Shown: in pieces, positions 1 through 6,145 of the stretch
How the letters are laid out: every line of letters begins with the position of its first letter
How positions within the stretch are numbered: position 1 is the stretch's first letter
From: Deltaproteobacteria bacterium
GTDB lineage: Bacteria; Desulfobacterota; Anaeroferrophillalia; Anaeroferrophillales; Tharpellaceae
Direction of reading: 5' to 3'
Assembly (NCBI GenBank): GCA_013153415.1
Contig: JAADEO010000135.1
Span: 1 to 7,383, forward strand
DNA: 7,383 bases
Program-made: the position numbers and the translations under genes
Notes under the pieces: generated by a model
What the model was told of the DNA's origin: nothing
Databases searched by the model: none
What the model saw: the letters and a program-made list of their open reading frames with translations, nothing else

Positions 1-625
1 AATCCTCTTTTCGGACATCGGCAGATGGAACCGTTTCCACCTCTCCATCGGCCGGCGACTCTTCTGTTTCAACCGCCGGAGCCTCTTCCGACGCCGCGAC
101 CTCATCTGCAGTTTTATCAGCGGCCGCCTCAACGGCAGCACTATCTTTATCCACATCGGGCTTAACAGCATCGGCCTCAGCCGCCGGCACCGTTTCTTCC
201 TCACCCGCCGCCGTCTCTTCTTTATCGGAAACCGGTTTCTCAGCCCCGGCATCCGGCCCGGACGCTGTTTCCTGGACATCCCGGGAAACCTTTTCCGCTT
301 CGGGTTTTTCCCCGTCGGCCGGAGCCGGAGTTTCCGCCTCGCCGCTTTCCGGCGCATCGCTTTCGGTTTCAGCCACCGGCTGGGGAGCCACTTTCCGGCG
401 CCGGCGCCGGACTCCGGAGCCAACCCGTTTCTCAACCACACCCGGCCCCTGATTTTCACGGCACCAGGCCTTTACGCGTTCAACCTCCTCTTCGCTCAGA
501 GAGCTGAACTTGGTACTGACCTCAATATCCAAGGTCTTTAAAATCGACAGAAGCTCCGGTTCCTTGAGTTTCAAGGAGAAAGCGAGTTCATAAACCTTGG
601 TTTTCTTTTTTTCCCGCAGAATCAA
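1..625 (-). CDS. infB: Translation initiation factor IF-2, N-terminal part (cut by window edge)
   Basis: IF-2 is the GTPase that brings initiator fMet-tRNA to the 30S subunit and promotes subunit joining. Only the first 208 codons are present; the GTPase core lies beyond the left edge. Residues about 8-55 form an IF2_N domain (KVYELAFSLKLKEPELL, then LDIEVSTKFSSLSEEEVERV). An arginine patch (RRRRRK, residues 72-77) follows, then at least 130 residues of low-complexity linker rich in Glu, Ala, Pro and Thr, as is usual between the IF2_N and G domains. The start is TTG at 625-623. It has an AGGGGG ribosome site 9 nt upstream, and an in-frame TAA at 634-632 rules out any longer N terminus. The gene lies 80 nt after ylxR in the rimP-nusA-ylxR-infB order. 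Identity is firm from domain plus context. Confidence 0.93.
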   Translation of the reverse strand, partial: MILREKKKTKVYELAFSLKLKEPELLSILKTLDIEVSTKFSSLSEEEVERVKAWCRENQGPGVVEKRVGSGVRRRRRKVAPQPVAETESDAPESGEAETPAPADGEKPEAEKVSRDVQETASGPDAGAEKPVSDKEETAAGEEETVPAAEADAVKPDVDKDSAAVEAAADKTADEVAASEEAPAVETEESPADGEVETVPSADVRKED

Positions 626-634
626 GGTTGGTTA

Positions 635-640
635 CCCCCT
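635..640 (-). promoter_or_regulatory. Ribosome binding site of infB, supports a TTG start
   Basis: AGGGGG lies 9 nt before the TTG at 625-623. The in-frame stop at 634-632, between this site and the TTG, leaves no upstream alternative start. The site is also the end of a possible 8-codon reading frame (658-632) described in the findings. Confidence 0.7.
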
Positions 641-705
641 AAATACGTTTCCAAACATGCCCAACGGCGTGCTGAGTTACCAATTGCTATTTATATAGAG
701 TTTCT

Positions 706-1002
706 TCAGGGTCCGTCCATTCCGGCCCGGAGAAATTCGAGACTCTGTTGATCCAGGGCCGCAGCCGTCAGGGATGAACGTCCCAGGCGGCGCCGACCGG
801 CAAGAAAGATTTTCAGACACTCCCCGTCCCGGCAGATGTAATAACCGCGACCCGGCAGAGTTTTTTTTCGCTCGACCCGCAAATCAGCACCTTCCCGGAC
901 CAACCGGTAGAGCCGGCGCTGGGCCCGGGGCTGGCGACAGATGACGCAGGTCCGGACCGGGCCTTGCGCTTTAAGCCTCAGGAGCCGGTGTTTCTTCGTC
1001 AC
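706..1002 (-). CDS. ylxR: YlxR/RnpM family protein (DUF448)
   Basis: A small basic protein of the YlxR family, encoded between nusA and infB in many bacteria. The Bacillus homologue has been reported to modulate RNase P (RnpM). Family motifs are clear: RTCVICR at residues 17-23, then LPGRGYYIC at 49-57 followed by a further Cys at 62. That gives two cysteine pairs that could hold a metal. With the GTG start at 1002 the protein has 98 residues, which fits the family. An ATG at 1092 is also in frame and would add 30 Lys/Arg/Leu-rich residues read out of frame from the nusA tail; I think it less likely because family members usually begin shortly before the RTCxxCR motif. Neither start has a clear Shine-Dalgarno sequence. 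The gene overlaps the nusA end by 32 nt, so translational coupling to nusA is likely. Family is sure; the start is not. Confidence 0.85.
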   Translation of the reverse strand: MTKKHRLLRLKAQGPVRTCVICRQPRAQRRLYRLVREGADLRVERKKTLPGRGYYICRDGECLKIFLAGRRRLGRSSLTAAALDQQSLEFLRAGMDGP

Positions 1003-2494
1003 AGTCTGTCTGGCCCGGATTTTCGGGCCCGGCTTCAGTCTCAATCCCAGAGTCGACAGGCCCGGCTTCCGGAGTTTCAGCTTCAGCCGCATCCACTTCT
1101 ACAGCGGGAGTTCCGGCCTCGGACTCTTCCTCAGGCGCCGGAGTTCCGGTTGCGACCGCCGGTGTTTCAGAAGCCTCTGCCGGATTTTCTTCGACAGCGC
1201 CGGCATCCTCCACGACCTCGCTTTCCGAGGCCGCTTCACCCTCTTCCAGAGCCTGCTGACGGGCGTGAAAAACCTCGACCGCCCGCTCGATCAGAAGCTT
1301 CGGATCGACACCTTCGGTGCCGATGATATCGGTCAACTCCTCGACCGTACTGCCGGCGATATCTTCGACCTTGCGGAAACCGTTGTCGTAAAGCAGTTCC
1401 ATGGCCGTATGGTTGAAACCCTCGAGATCGGCGAAGGGAGCGAAAAGCTGGTCGAAGTCGCTGGCCACCCGGGAGGCCGATTTGACATCGAGTTTCCAGC
1501 CGGTCAGCTTGGCTGCCAGGCGAACATTCAACCCCCGGCGGCCGATAGCCAGCGAGAGTTGCTCATCGAGCACCACGATCTCCATCTTGTGCTCTTCCTC
1601 GTCGATGATGATCTTGCTGATCTCGGCCGGGGAGATGGCGTTGCAGACATAGCGCACCGGATCCGGGTTCCAGCGGATGATGTCGATCTTCTCGCCCTTG
1701 AGCTCCTGAACCACGTTCTGGACCCGGGAACCGCGAACCCCGACACAGGCACCGACGGGATCGACGTCATGATCATTGGTGGTCACCGCGATCTTGGCAC
1801 GAACTCCGGGCTCCCGGGTCGCCCCCATGATCTTGATAACCCCTTCGAAGATTTCCGGAACCTCGACCTCGAAAAGCCGGATCAGAAAACCGGGATGGGT
1901 CCGGGAGAGAACGATCTTGGGACCTTTGACGGTGATCTCGACTTTCAGCAGGTAGGCCCGGATACGCTCACCCTGACGGAAATTCTCCCGGGGAATAGTT
2001 TCGGAACGAGGGAGAATGGCCTCGGTGGAGCCGAGATTGACGATCAGGTTGCCGCGTTCGACCCGCTGCACCGTACCGCTGATGATCTCACCGACCTTTT
2101 CGTGGTACTCCTCGTAGATGCTCTCGCGCTCGGCTTCGCGGATCTTCTGCATGATCACCTGTTTGGCGGTCTGGGCCGCGATCCGGCCGAAATCCTCGGT
2201 CTCGAGTTTCAAACCCAGGCTGTCACCGATCTCGACCTCGGGATCTATTTCACGGGCCTCTTCGAGGGATATCTGGTAGTAGGAGTTCTCGACATTCTCG
2301 ACCACATCGACAAATTCGAAAAGCTCGATCTCGCCGCTCTCTTCATCATATGAAGCCTCGATCTCACGTGCCGCCCCGAGCTTTTTCTTGGAGGCGGTTA
2401 CCATCGCCGATTCGATTGCCTCGATCAGGATCTCTTTGGGAATATTCTTCTCTTTACTGACCTGATCAAGTATGAAACTCAGACTTGAGGACAT
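971..2494 (-). CDS. nusA: Transcription termination/antitermination factor NusA
   Basis: NusA binds RNA polymerase and nascent RNA, promotes pausing and hairpin-dependent termination, and takes part in antitermination on rRNA operons. The 507 residues contain, in order, the polymerase-binding N-terminal domain (about 1-130), an S1 domain (about 134-199, GEIISGTVQRVERGNLIVNL), KH1 (about 205-282, with GACVGVRGSRVQNV) and KH2 (about 288-345, with LAIGRRGLNVRLA). One helix-hairpin-helix acidic-repeat-like module follows (about 350-412, FADLEGFNHTAMELLYDNGF). The last 95 residues (413-507) are a low-complexity Glu/Ala/Pro/Thr tail with no Lys, Arg or His. E. coli NusA, at about 495 residues, has two acidic repeats; here the second seems replaced by this tail. 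A GGGAG ribosome site lies at 2513-2509, a rather long 14 nt before the ATG. nusA starts 64 nt after rimP and overlaps ylxR. Identity is certain. Confidence 0.97.
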   Translation of the reverse strand: MSSSLSFILDQVSKEKNIPKEILIEAIESAMVTASKKKLGAAREIEASYDEESGEIELFEFVDVVENVENSYYQISLEEAREIDPEVEIGDSLGLKLETEDFGRIAAQTAKQVIMQKIREAERESIYEEYHEKVGEIISGTVQRVERGNLIVNLGSTEAILPRSETIPRENFRQGERIRAYLLKVEITVKGPKIVLSRTHPGFLIRLFEVEVPEIFEGVIKIMGATREPGVRAKIAVTTNDHDVDPVGACVGVRGSRVQNVVQELKGEKIDIIRWNPDPVRYVCNAISPAEISKIIIDEEEHKMEIVVLDEQLSLAIGRRGLNVRLAAKLTGWKLDVKSASRVASDFDQLFAPFADLEGFNHTAMELLYDNGFRKVEDIAGSTVEELTDIIGTEGVDPKLLIERAVEVFHARQQALEEGEAASESEVVEDAGAVEENPAEASETPAVATGTPAPEEESEAGTPAVEVDAAEAETPEAGPVDSGIETEAGPENPGQTDCDEETPAPEA

Positions 2495-2549
2495 AATATC
2501 AACTAACTCTCCCTGCGTTTACAACATCTCAAATGAAATTAGAAAAATG

Positions 2550-2567
2550 AAAAAACCGTCAACGGTC
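2550..2567 (-). terminator. Weak hairpin plus T-run at the rimP stop codon (possible attenuator)
   Basis: On the minus strand GACCG (2567-2563) can pair with CGGTT (2558-2554; four Watson-Crick pairs and one G-T). The loop is TTGA, and T residues run through 2555-2550. The rimP TGA stop lies in and beside the loop. A stem this short would be a weak terminator at best. It could make nusA expression partly dependent on read-through, or it may be chance in an AT-rich gap. Confidence 0.3.
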
Positions 2568-3035
2568 AAAATTATATACCAAGTTGCAGCGCGCATTCTC
2601 ATCCAAAGGCACTTCGAACAACTCGCCGTCGACCTCGACCGTCACGGTCAGAGGCTGCGGCCGGCAGTCCCGCAGTATCCCCTTGAAACGCCGGCGGCCG
2701 GCCAACGGTTCGGCCAGCTTGATCTTGATCGTCTCCCCGATCCGGCTGGTGAAATCCTGCGGCCGGCGCAGACGCCGGTTGAGACCGGGAGAGGAGATTT
2801 CGAGATTGTAGCGCCCCGGAACCGGATCCTCGACATCGAGCAGGGCTCCGAACATGCGACTGACATGAGTGCAATCATCGAGGGTAACCCCCCCCTCGCG
2901 GTCAATAAACAGCCGCAGGATGCCATCGTCACCCCGGGGGAAATCGATATCCACCAGCTCGTATCCCAGGTTGTCGAGCAGATCTTCTGCGAGGTTCTGG
3001 ACCCGAACCCGCCAGTCGCCATGTTTTTCCGGCAT
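2559..3035 (-). CDS. rimP: Ribosome maturation factor RimP
   Basis: RimP binds the 30S subunit during late assembly. The 158 residues match the family's usual length of about 150-160. The N-terminal domain contains LGYELVDIDF, FIDREGGVTLDDC and the signature YNLEISSPGLNRRLRRPQDF at residues 77-96. The C-terminal SH3-like part runs through KIKLAEPLAGRRRFKGIL to VPLDENARCNLVYNF. I start it at ATG 3035-3033, preceded by GGAG at 3052-3049 (12 nt spacing). An in-frame codon 72 nt further upstream would place the intrinsic terminator hairpin inside the coding region and adds residues foreign to the family, so it is rejected. It is the first gene of the rimP-nusA-ylxR-infB group and begins 28 nt after the terminator T-run. 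Confidence 0.95.
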   Translation of the reverse strand: MPEKHGDWRVRVQNLAEDLLDNLGYELVDIDFPRGDDGILRLFIDREGGVTLDDCTHVSRMFGALLDVEDPVPGRYNLEISSPGLNRRLRRPQDFTSRIGETIKIKLAEPLAGRRRFKGILRDCRPQPLTVTVEVDGELFEVPLDENARCNLVYNFDR

Positions 3036-3063
3036 CGTTTTCTTCAATCTCCGGATTCCGGAT

Positions 3064-3095
3064 AAAAAAAGTGGGCTCCTGCCGGGAGCCCACTT
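3064..3095 (-). terminator. Strong Rho-independent terminator between amrA and rimP
   Basis: On the minus strand AAGTGGGCTCC (3095-3085) and GGAGCCCACTT (3079-3069) form an 11-bp perfect stem around a 5-nt loop (CGGCA), followed by T residues through 3070-3064. The plus strand has no T-run after the stem, so it works only on minus-strand transcripts. It ends the upstream four-gene block. Because it sits just 28 nt before the rimP ATG, it may also lie inside the rimP leader transcript. Confidence 0.93.
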
Positions 3096-3141
3096 GCAAA
3101 AAGCCACTTAAGGCCAACGCAAATTTTCGCAAACCGTGGTG

Positions 3142-3170
3142 CTTTTAGCACAGGAACCGACAAAAAGCAA
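3142..3170 (-). promoter_or_regulatory. Candidate promoter for the rimP-nusA-ylxR-infB operon
   Basis: On the minus strand TTGCTT (3170-3165) and TAAAAG (3147-3142) are separated by 17 nt. The -10 element is extended by TGC (TGCTAAAAG). The -35 element matches the sigma-70 consensus at three positions and the -10 at four, so this is a modest candidate. It falls just after the amrA stop codon (3177-3175). Transcription would begin near 3135, so the terminator at 3095-3064 would be in the leader. No better placed promoter fits between the terminator and rimP, where only 28 nt remain. Confidence 0.35.
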
Positions 3171-3174
3171 GCAT

Positions 3175-3723
3175 TTAAAAGATCTCGGCGGAAAAGATGA
3201 AAATCCGGGTTCCCGGACGGCGCCAGCAGTCACCGGCCAGACCGGCTTTCATGCAGGTATGCTCCAGGAACTCCTCCCGATTCCAGCCGTACTCGACCGC
3301 CACCTGAGGCAGCAGGACGCCGGAATAGGGATCGTTACGCAGGAGAATTCCGTGCCGACCCACCTCGATCAGCTCGGGATCATCGATCTCCCGCAGGGGC
3401 GACAGGACCGAAATTTCAACCTCTACCGCGGGCCACTCCTCAGCCGTCAACGGGGGAAACCGAGGATCATTGAAAGCCGCAGCCCGGGCCATCTCCCGGA
3501 TCGTCAGGTAAAGCGGCTTGTAAGCCTCGATATAGCCGATGCAACCGCGTAGCTCGCCATGTTTTTTAAGGGTCACGAAAGCCCCTCGCTTCTCCTTGAG
3601 AACCGGACTGGCGGGAATATCATCCGGCCCTTTTTCACCCCGGAGACGGGCCTCGATCACGGCCCGGACCTGGTCGTGGAGATACTGTTTATCTGCCGGG
3701 CTCAAACCTGCTTCTCTCTCCAT
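3175..3723 (-). CDS. amrA: AMMECR1-domain protein, AmmeMemoRadiSam system protein A
   Basis: The protein belongs to the AMMECR1 family, conserved from bacteria to humans. In prokaryotes its gene is often found with a MEMO-family gene and a radical-SAM gene; the biochemical role is unsettled. The 182 residues are almost all AMMECR1 domain. The hallmark LRGCIG is at residues 58-63, flanked by RGAFVTLKKHG and by AAFNDPRFPPLTAEEW and VEVEISVLSP. The ribosome site AAGGAGG (3737-3731) is 7 nt before this ATG. The adjacent ATG at 3726, one codon earlier, overlaps the amrB stop codon (ATGA) and is an equally possible start. A start at 3891 deep inside amrB is rejected because the added residues are shadow sequence. 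Expression should be coupled to amrB. It is the last gene before the strong terminator. No signal peptide is seen, so it is probably cytoplasmic. Confidence 0.93.
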   Translation of the reverse strand: MEREAGLSPADKQYLHDQVRAVIEARLRGEKGPDDIPASPVLKEKRGAFVTLKKHGELRGCIGYIEAYKPLYLTIREMARAAAFNDPRFPPLTAEEWPAVEVEISVLSPLREIDDPELIEVGRHGILLRNDPYSGVLLPQVAVEYGWNREEFLEHTCMKAGLAGDCWRRPGTRIFIFSAEIF

Positions 3724-4571
3724 CATCGCACCTCCTTGTCCTGGTGATAAAAAGCCGCCGCCAGATAACCGACCACCCGGTTGTAGTCGCCGCAGATCTC
3801 CCCGGAATGACGGTAGCTGAGGATCTCGGCCCGCACCGCGCCCAGGCGCCGGACTGCCAGCATGACCGCAAGCAGCGGACCGGCCCCGCAAGCCTCGGCC
3901 TGGCCGGTCTCGATCAGGGCCCAGAAAGAAGCCGGATCACAGGCCGCCACCGCATCGACGACCCGGCGATCGAGAACTTCAGCCTTGGCGGCCGGGTAGA
4001 AATGGGAGAGGTCGCTGCTGGCCACGAACAGCACCTTTCTTTCCCGGGCCAGTCCGGCCAGGATCACCGCCAGCTTTTCCGCCTGGACCCAGCTCTGCTC
4101 ACCCATGACCAGCGGCAGCAACCTGAATCTTCCCAGACAGACCTGGAGAAAAGGAAGCTGGACTTCGAGAGCATGCTCATGGCTGTGAGCCTCGGGCACG
4201 TAACTGATCTCGGGAGAGGTGGAAATCAGTTCAGCGGCCAGTTCCCGGTCGACCTCGATCTCGCCCAGCGGGGTAACGTAATTGCCGGGCTGATAGATCG
4301 AGAAACCGGGAAAATATTTGTGGTGGCTCGGAGAAACCACTACTACCAGATCGAACTCGCAGCCTTCGACGAGCTTATAGGCGGAAGCCGCCACTTCCCC
4401 GGAAAACATGTAGCCGGCATGCGGGACAACGAGTCCGACCGGAATCCGCCCCCCGCCGGCAGAAGTCTCAACCCGACTGAGGAAGCCCTCTATTTCACGT
4501 CGCAGGGCGACGGGATCGTCACTGTAGAAACTTCCGGCTACCGCCGGCGGCCGATTGATTCCCATATGCAT
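3723..4571 (-). CDS. amrB: MEMO1-family protein, AmmeMemoRadiSam system protein B
   Basis: A MEMO-family protein, structurally related to LigB-type extradiol dioxygenases; human MEMO1 has been described as a metal-binding redox protein. The 282 residues cover the whole family. Candidate metal or active-site residues are H51 in VVPHAGYMFSG, H83/H84 in SPSHHKYFPGF, H131/H133 in HSHEHALEVQLPF, D187 and H190 in SSDLSHFYP, and C228 in EACGAGP. The pattern agrees with the His, His and Cys residues known in human MEMO1. Three ATG codons follow a strong AAGGAGG (4583-4577). I choose 4571, 5 nt beyond it, with 4565 (11 nt) as the alternative; the ATG at 4598 lies upstream of the ribosome site and is unlikely. 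The gene follows the HDOD gene by 86 nt, where I see no terminator, and overlaps amrA. The radical-SAM partner is absent from the window. Confidence 0.93.
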   Translation of the reverse strand: MHMGINRPPAVAGSFYSDDPVALRREIEGFLSRVETSAGGGRIPVGLVVPHAGYMFSGEVAASAYKLVEGCEFDLVVVVSPSHHKYFPGFSIYQPGNYVTPLGEIEVDRELAAELISTSPEISYVPEAHSHEHALEVQLPFLQVCLGRFRLLPLVMGEQSWVQAEKLAVILAGLARERKVLFVASSDLSHFYPAAKAEVLDRRVVDAVAACDPASFWALIETGQAEACGAGPLLAVMLAVRRLGAVRAEILSYRHSGEICGDYNRVVGYLAAAFYHQDKEVR

Positions 4572-4576
4572 CATCT

Positions 4577-4583
4577 CCTCCTT
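4577..4583 (-). promoter_or_regulatory. Ribosome binding site deciding the amrB start
   Basis: A near-perfect AAGGAGG precedes three closely spaced ATG codons (4574, 4571, 4565). Spacing to these is 2, 5 and 11 nt, so 4571 is the best fit and 4565 is possible. Confidence 0.7.
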
Positions 4584-4657
4584 GCCACATGATCGCATTC
4601 AAGTCACGAAAGACCCCAATCAGGCCTTGAATAACAGGCCGCAAATGGAACTGACGG

Positions 4658-6121
4658 CTATAAACCCGCCAGCTTGCGCCCTAAAAGATCGCCATACAGT
4701 TTCAGCAGACGTTTTTCCCGGACCTGGAAGGGAGCGGTTTTGATATTGCGCAACAGAAGCAGTACGCCTCTGACGGAACCGCCGTCGGCCAGAGGAACCC
4801 CGAGAATGCGGCCGGCCGTCCAGCAGATAGTCCTGAGATCGGCATCCAATTCTACCGGGGGCTCTCCCGTCTCCAGGATCCGGCCAGCGGAAAAAACCTG
4901 GCTGATCAGGTCTTTTCCGGCTCCGGCCAGGGCCGTCCGCCCCAGCAACTCGGCCAGACGTCCGCCACCGAAACAGACCGCCGGGGCTAAACCCTGCCCT
5001 TTCGATCCGGGCAGATAGATGATCAGAAGTTCAAGACCTAAAATTGAGAACAGCGGCCCCGCTGTCACCTCCACAAAGTCCGAGAAACCGGAACAGGAGA
5101 CCGAGCTCTCCGAAATCTTCAGGGTCAGATCAGAAAAAGCGCTCTCATCGATGAACCGTTTCACGATCGTCCTGCCGACAGCCGGCGACCGGTCCGGGGA
5201 GGGAGTTTCAGGATCGTCGAGTTCGATATCGAAATAGGCGGCCGCTTCACGGATCTTGTCGGCCAGGCTCTCCAGCAGGTCGTTAAAACCCTCGCGATCG
5301 AGACCGAAAGCGATTTCGGCCTGGGGCTGCAGCTCGCGCAATCGCTCCTGATATTCGGAAACAGCGACCCGGCTCTTGAGTTCCAGCAGGTGCGCCATCC
5401 GGTTGGCCAGAATGACATAGCTTCCAAGACCGGAACGGTTCTCGATGAAATAGCGCCACCGCGGCCCGGGACGGTGGCGGCTGATGACCCGGATCAGTTC
5501 CCGGGGCAGTCCCCAGGATTGGGCCAGCAGAGTTCCGACTTCCTGATGATTGCAGTAAAAAGCCTCGCTTTCGAGACGGCAGAGATCGGTTTCCGGCTGC
5601 TGGCGGTAGGTCTCCAGCAGCCCGGCGTAGGCTTCGCCATGCAGGTGGCCGAGAATGAATTTGCCGACATCGTGCAGGAGGCCGGCCACAAAAGCGACCT
5701 CGACATCGGCGAAACCGTCCTCCCGGGCCAGGTCCCGGGAGAGAATGGCTGTGGCCAGAGAGTGGCGCCAGAGATTGCGATAGACGTTCCAGGCCGGCAG
5801 CAGGGTGAAAAGACGAGAGACGCTGAGTCCCAGCACCAGGCGCCGGATATTGTCGAAACCGAGAATCACGATCGCCCGGCTGACGGTTTTGATCCGGCTG
5901 CCCCGGGGATTGTAATAGGTCGAGTTGGCGACCTTGAGAACCTGGGCCGTGAGCGAGGGATCATCGAGTATCACCCGGGCCAGCTCCTTGCCCCCGACCG
6001 TGGGATCGTCCAGGGCCCCTTCGATCCGCATCAGGATCTGGGGCAACTGCGGAATCCGTTTTTCCGTATCAATGAAACGTTTGATATGAGCAAAAGCTTT
6101 GGCCTTACTGTCAATCGCCAA
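4658..6121 (-). CDS. HDOD-domain protein with C-terminal GAF-like region
   Basis: A 487-residue signalling protein. Residues about 15-220 form an HDOD domain: RIPQLPQILMRIEGALDDP, then DDPSLTAQVLKVANSTYYNP, IVILGFDNIRRLVLG, AGLLHDVGKFILGHL, and EVGTLLAQSWGLP with a final H216. H120, H150, D151, H192 and H216 are in place, so the usual HD-type ligands seem largely kept. Most HDOD proteins are thought to be non-catalytic scaffolds in signalling. Residues about 320-487 resemble a divergent GAF domain (FSILGLELLIIYL near the start, GVLLLLRNIKTAPFQVREKRLL near the end); that call is tentative. The start is TTG at 6121-6119, supported by GGAGG at 6131-6127 with 5 nt spacing. The gene follows the REC-HATPase gene by 24 nt, so the two are probably co-transcribed and may act together. 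No signal peptide or membrane segment is seen. Confidence 0.88.
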   Translation of the reverse strand: MAIDSKAKAFAHIKRFIDTEKRIPQLPQILMRIEGALDDPTVGGKELARVILDDPSLTAQVLKVANSTYYNPRGSRIKTVSRAIVILGFDNIRRLVLGLSVSRLFTLLPAWNVYRNLWRHSLATAILSRDLAREDGFADVEVAFVAGLLHDVGKFILGHLHGEAYAGLLETYRQQPETDLCRLESEAFYCNHQEVGTLLAQSWGLPRELIRVISRHRPGPRWRYFIENRSGLGSYVILANRMAHLLELKSRVAVSEYQERLRELQPQAEIAFGLDREGFNDLLESLADKIREAAAYFDIELDDPETPSPDRSPAVGRTIVKRFIDESAFSDLTLKISESSVSCSGFSDFVEVTAGPLFSILGLELLIIYLPGSKGQGLAPAVCFGGGRLAELLGRTALAGAGKDLISQVFSAGRILETGEPPVELDADLRTICWTAGRILGVPLADGGSVRGVLLLLRNIKTAPFQVREKRLLKLYGDLLGRKLAGL

Positions 6122-6126
6122 CTGTT

Positions 6127-6131
6127 CCTCC
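6127..6131 (-). promoter_or_regulatory. Ribosome binding site supporting the TTG start of the HDOD gene
   Basis: GGAGG lies 5 nt before the TTG at 6121-6119, in the 24-nt gap after the REC-HATPase stop codon (6148-6146). The next in-frame ATG, codon 31, would cut into the HDOD domain, so TTG is preferred. Confidence 0.7.
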
Positions 6132-6145
6132 AGACTGTTCTTTTT

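Noticed and set aside
690..697. TATATAAA in the ylxR-infB gap as a -10 box for a separate infB promoter
   Set aside because: No -35-like hexamer at 16-18 nt upstream (GGACGG is there); AT-rich chance is more likely.
941..2353. Long plus-strand open frame of 470 codons opposite nusA
   Set aside because: It runs antisense to an unmistakable nusA and its translation shows no recognisable family. Open antisense frames are common opposite GC-rich genes.
2538..2569. Promoter between rimP and nusA: TTGACC and TTGACG resemble -35 boxes and TCTAAT resembles a -10
   Set aside because: Spacings are 20 and 13 nt, outside the usual 16-18; no properly spaced pair was found.
3036..3107. Upstream in-frame start for rimP at 3107
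   Set aside because: It would put the strong terminator hairpin in the coding region and adds residues foreign to RimP; the ATG at 3035 begins just before the conserved domain.
3724..3891. Upstream start for amrA at 3891
   Set aside because: The extra 56 residues are out-of-frame amrB sequence, and the strong ribosome site is directly before 3726/3723.
3744..4592. Plus-strand open frame of 282 codons opposite amrB
   Set aside because: It lies exactly opposite a complete MEMO gene with its metal ligands and ribosome site; composition is that of a shadow frame.
4616..4642. GGCCT/AGGCC inverted repeat in the gap before amrB
   Set aside because: Five-pair stem with an 8-nt loop and no T-run after it; not a terminator, and no known regulator site is recognised.
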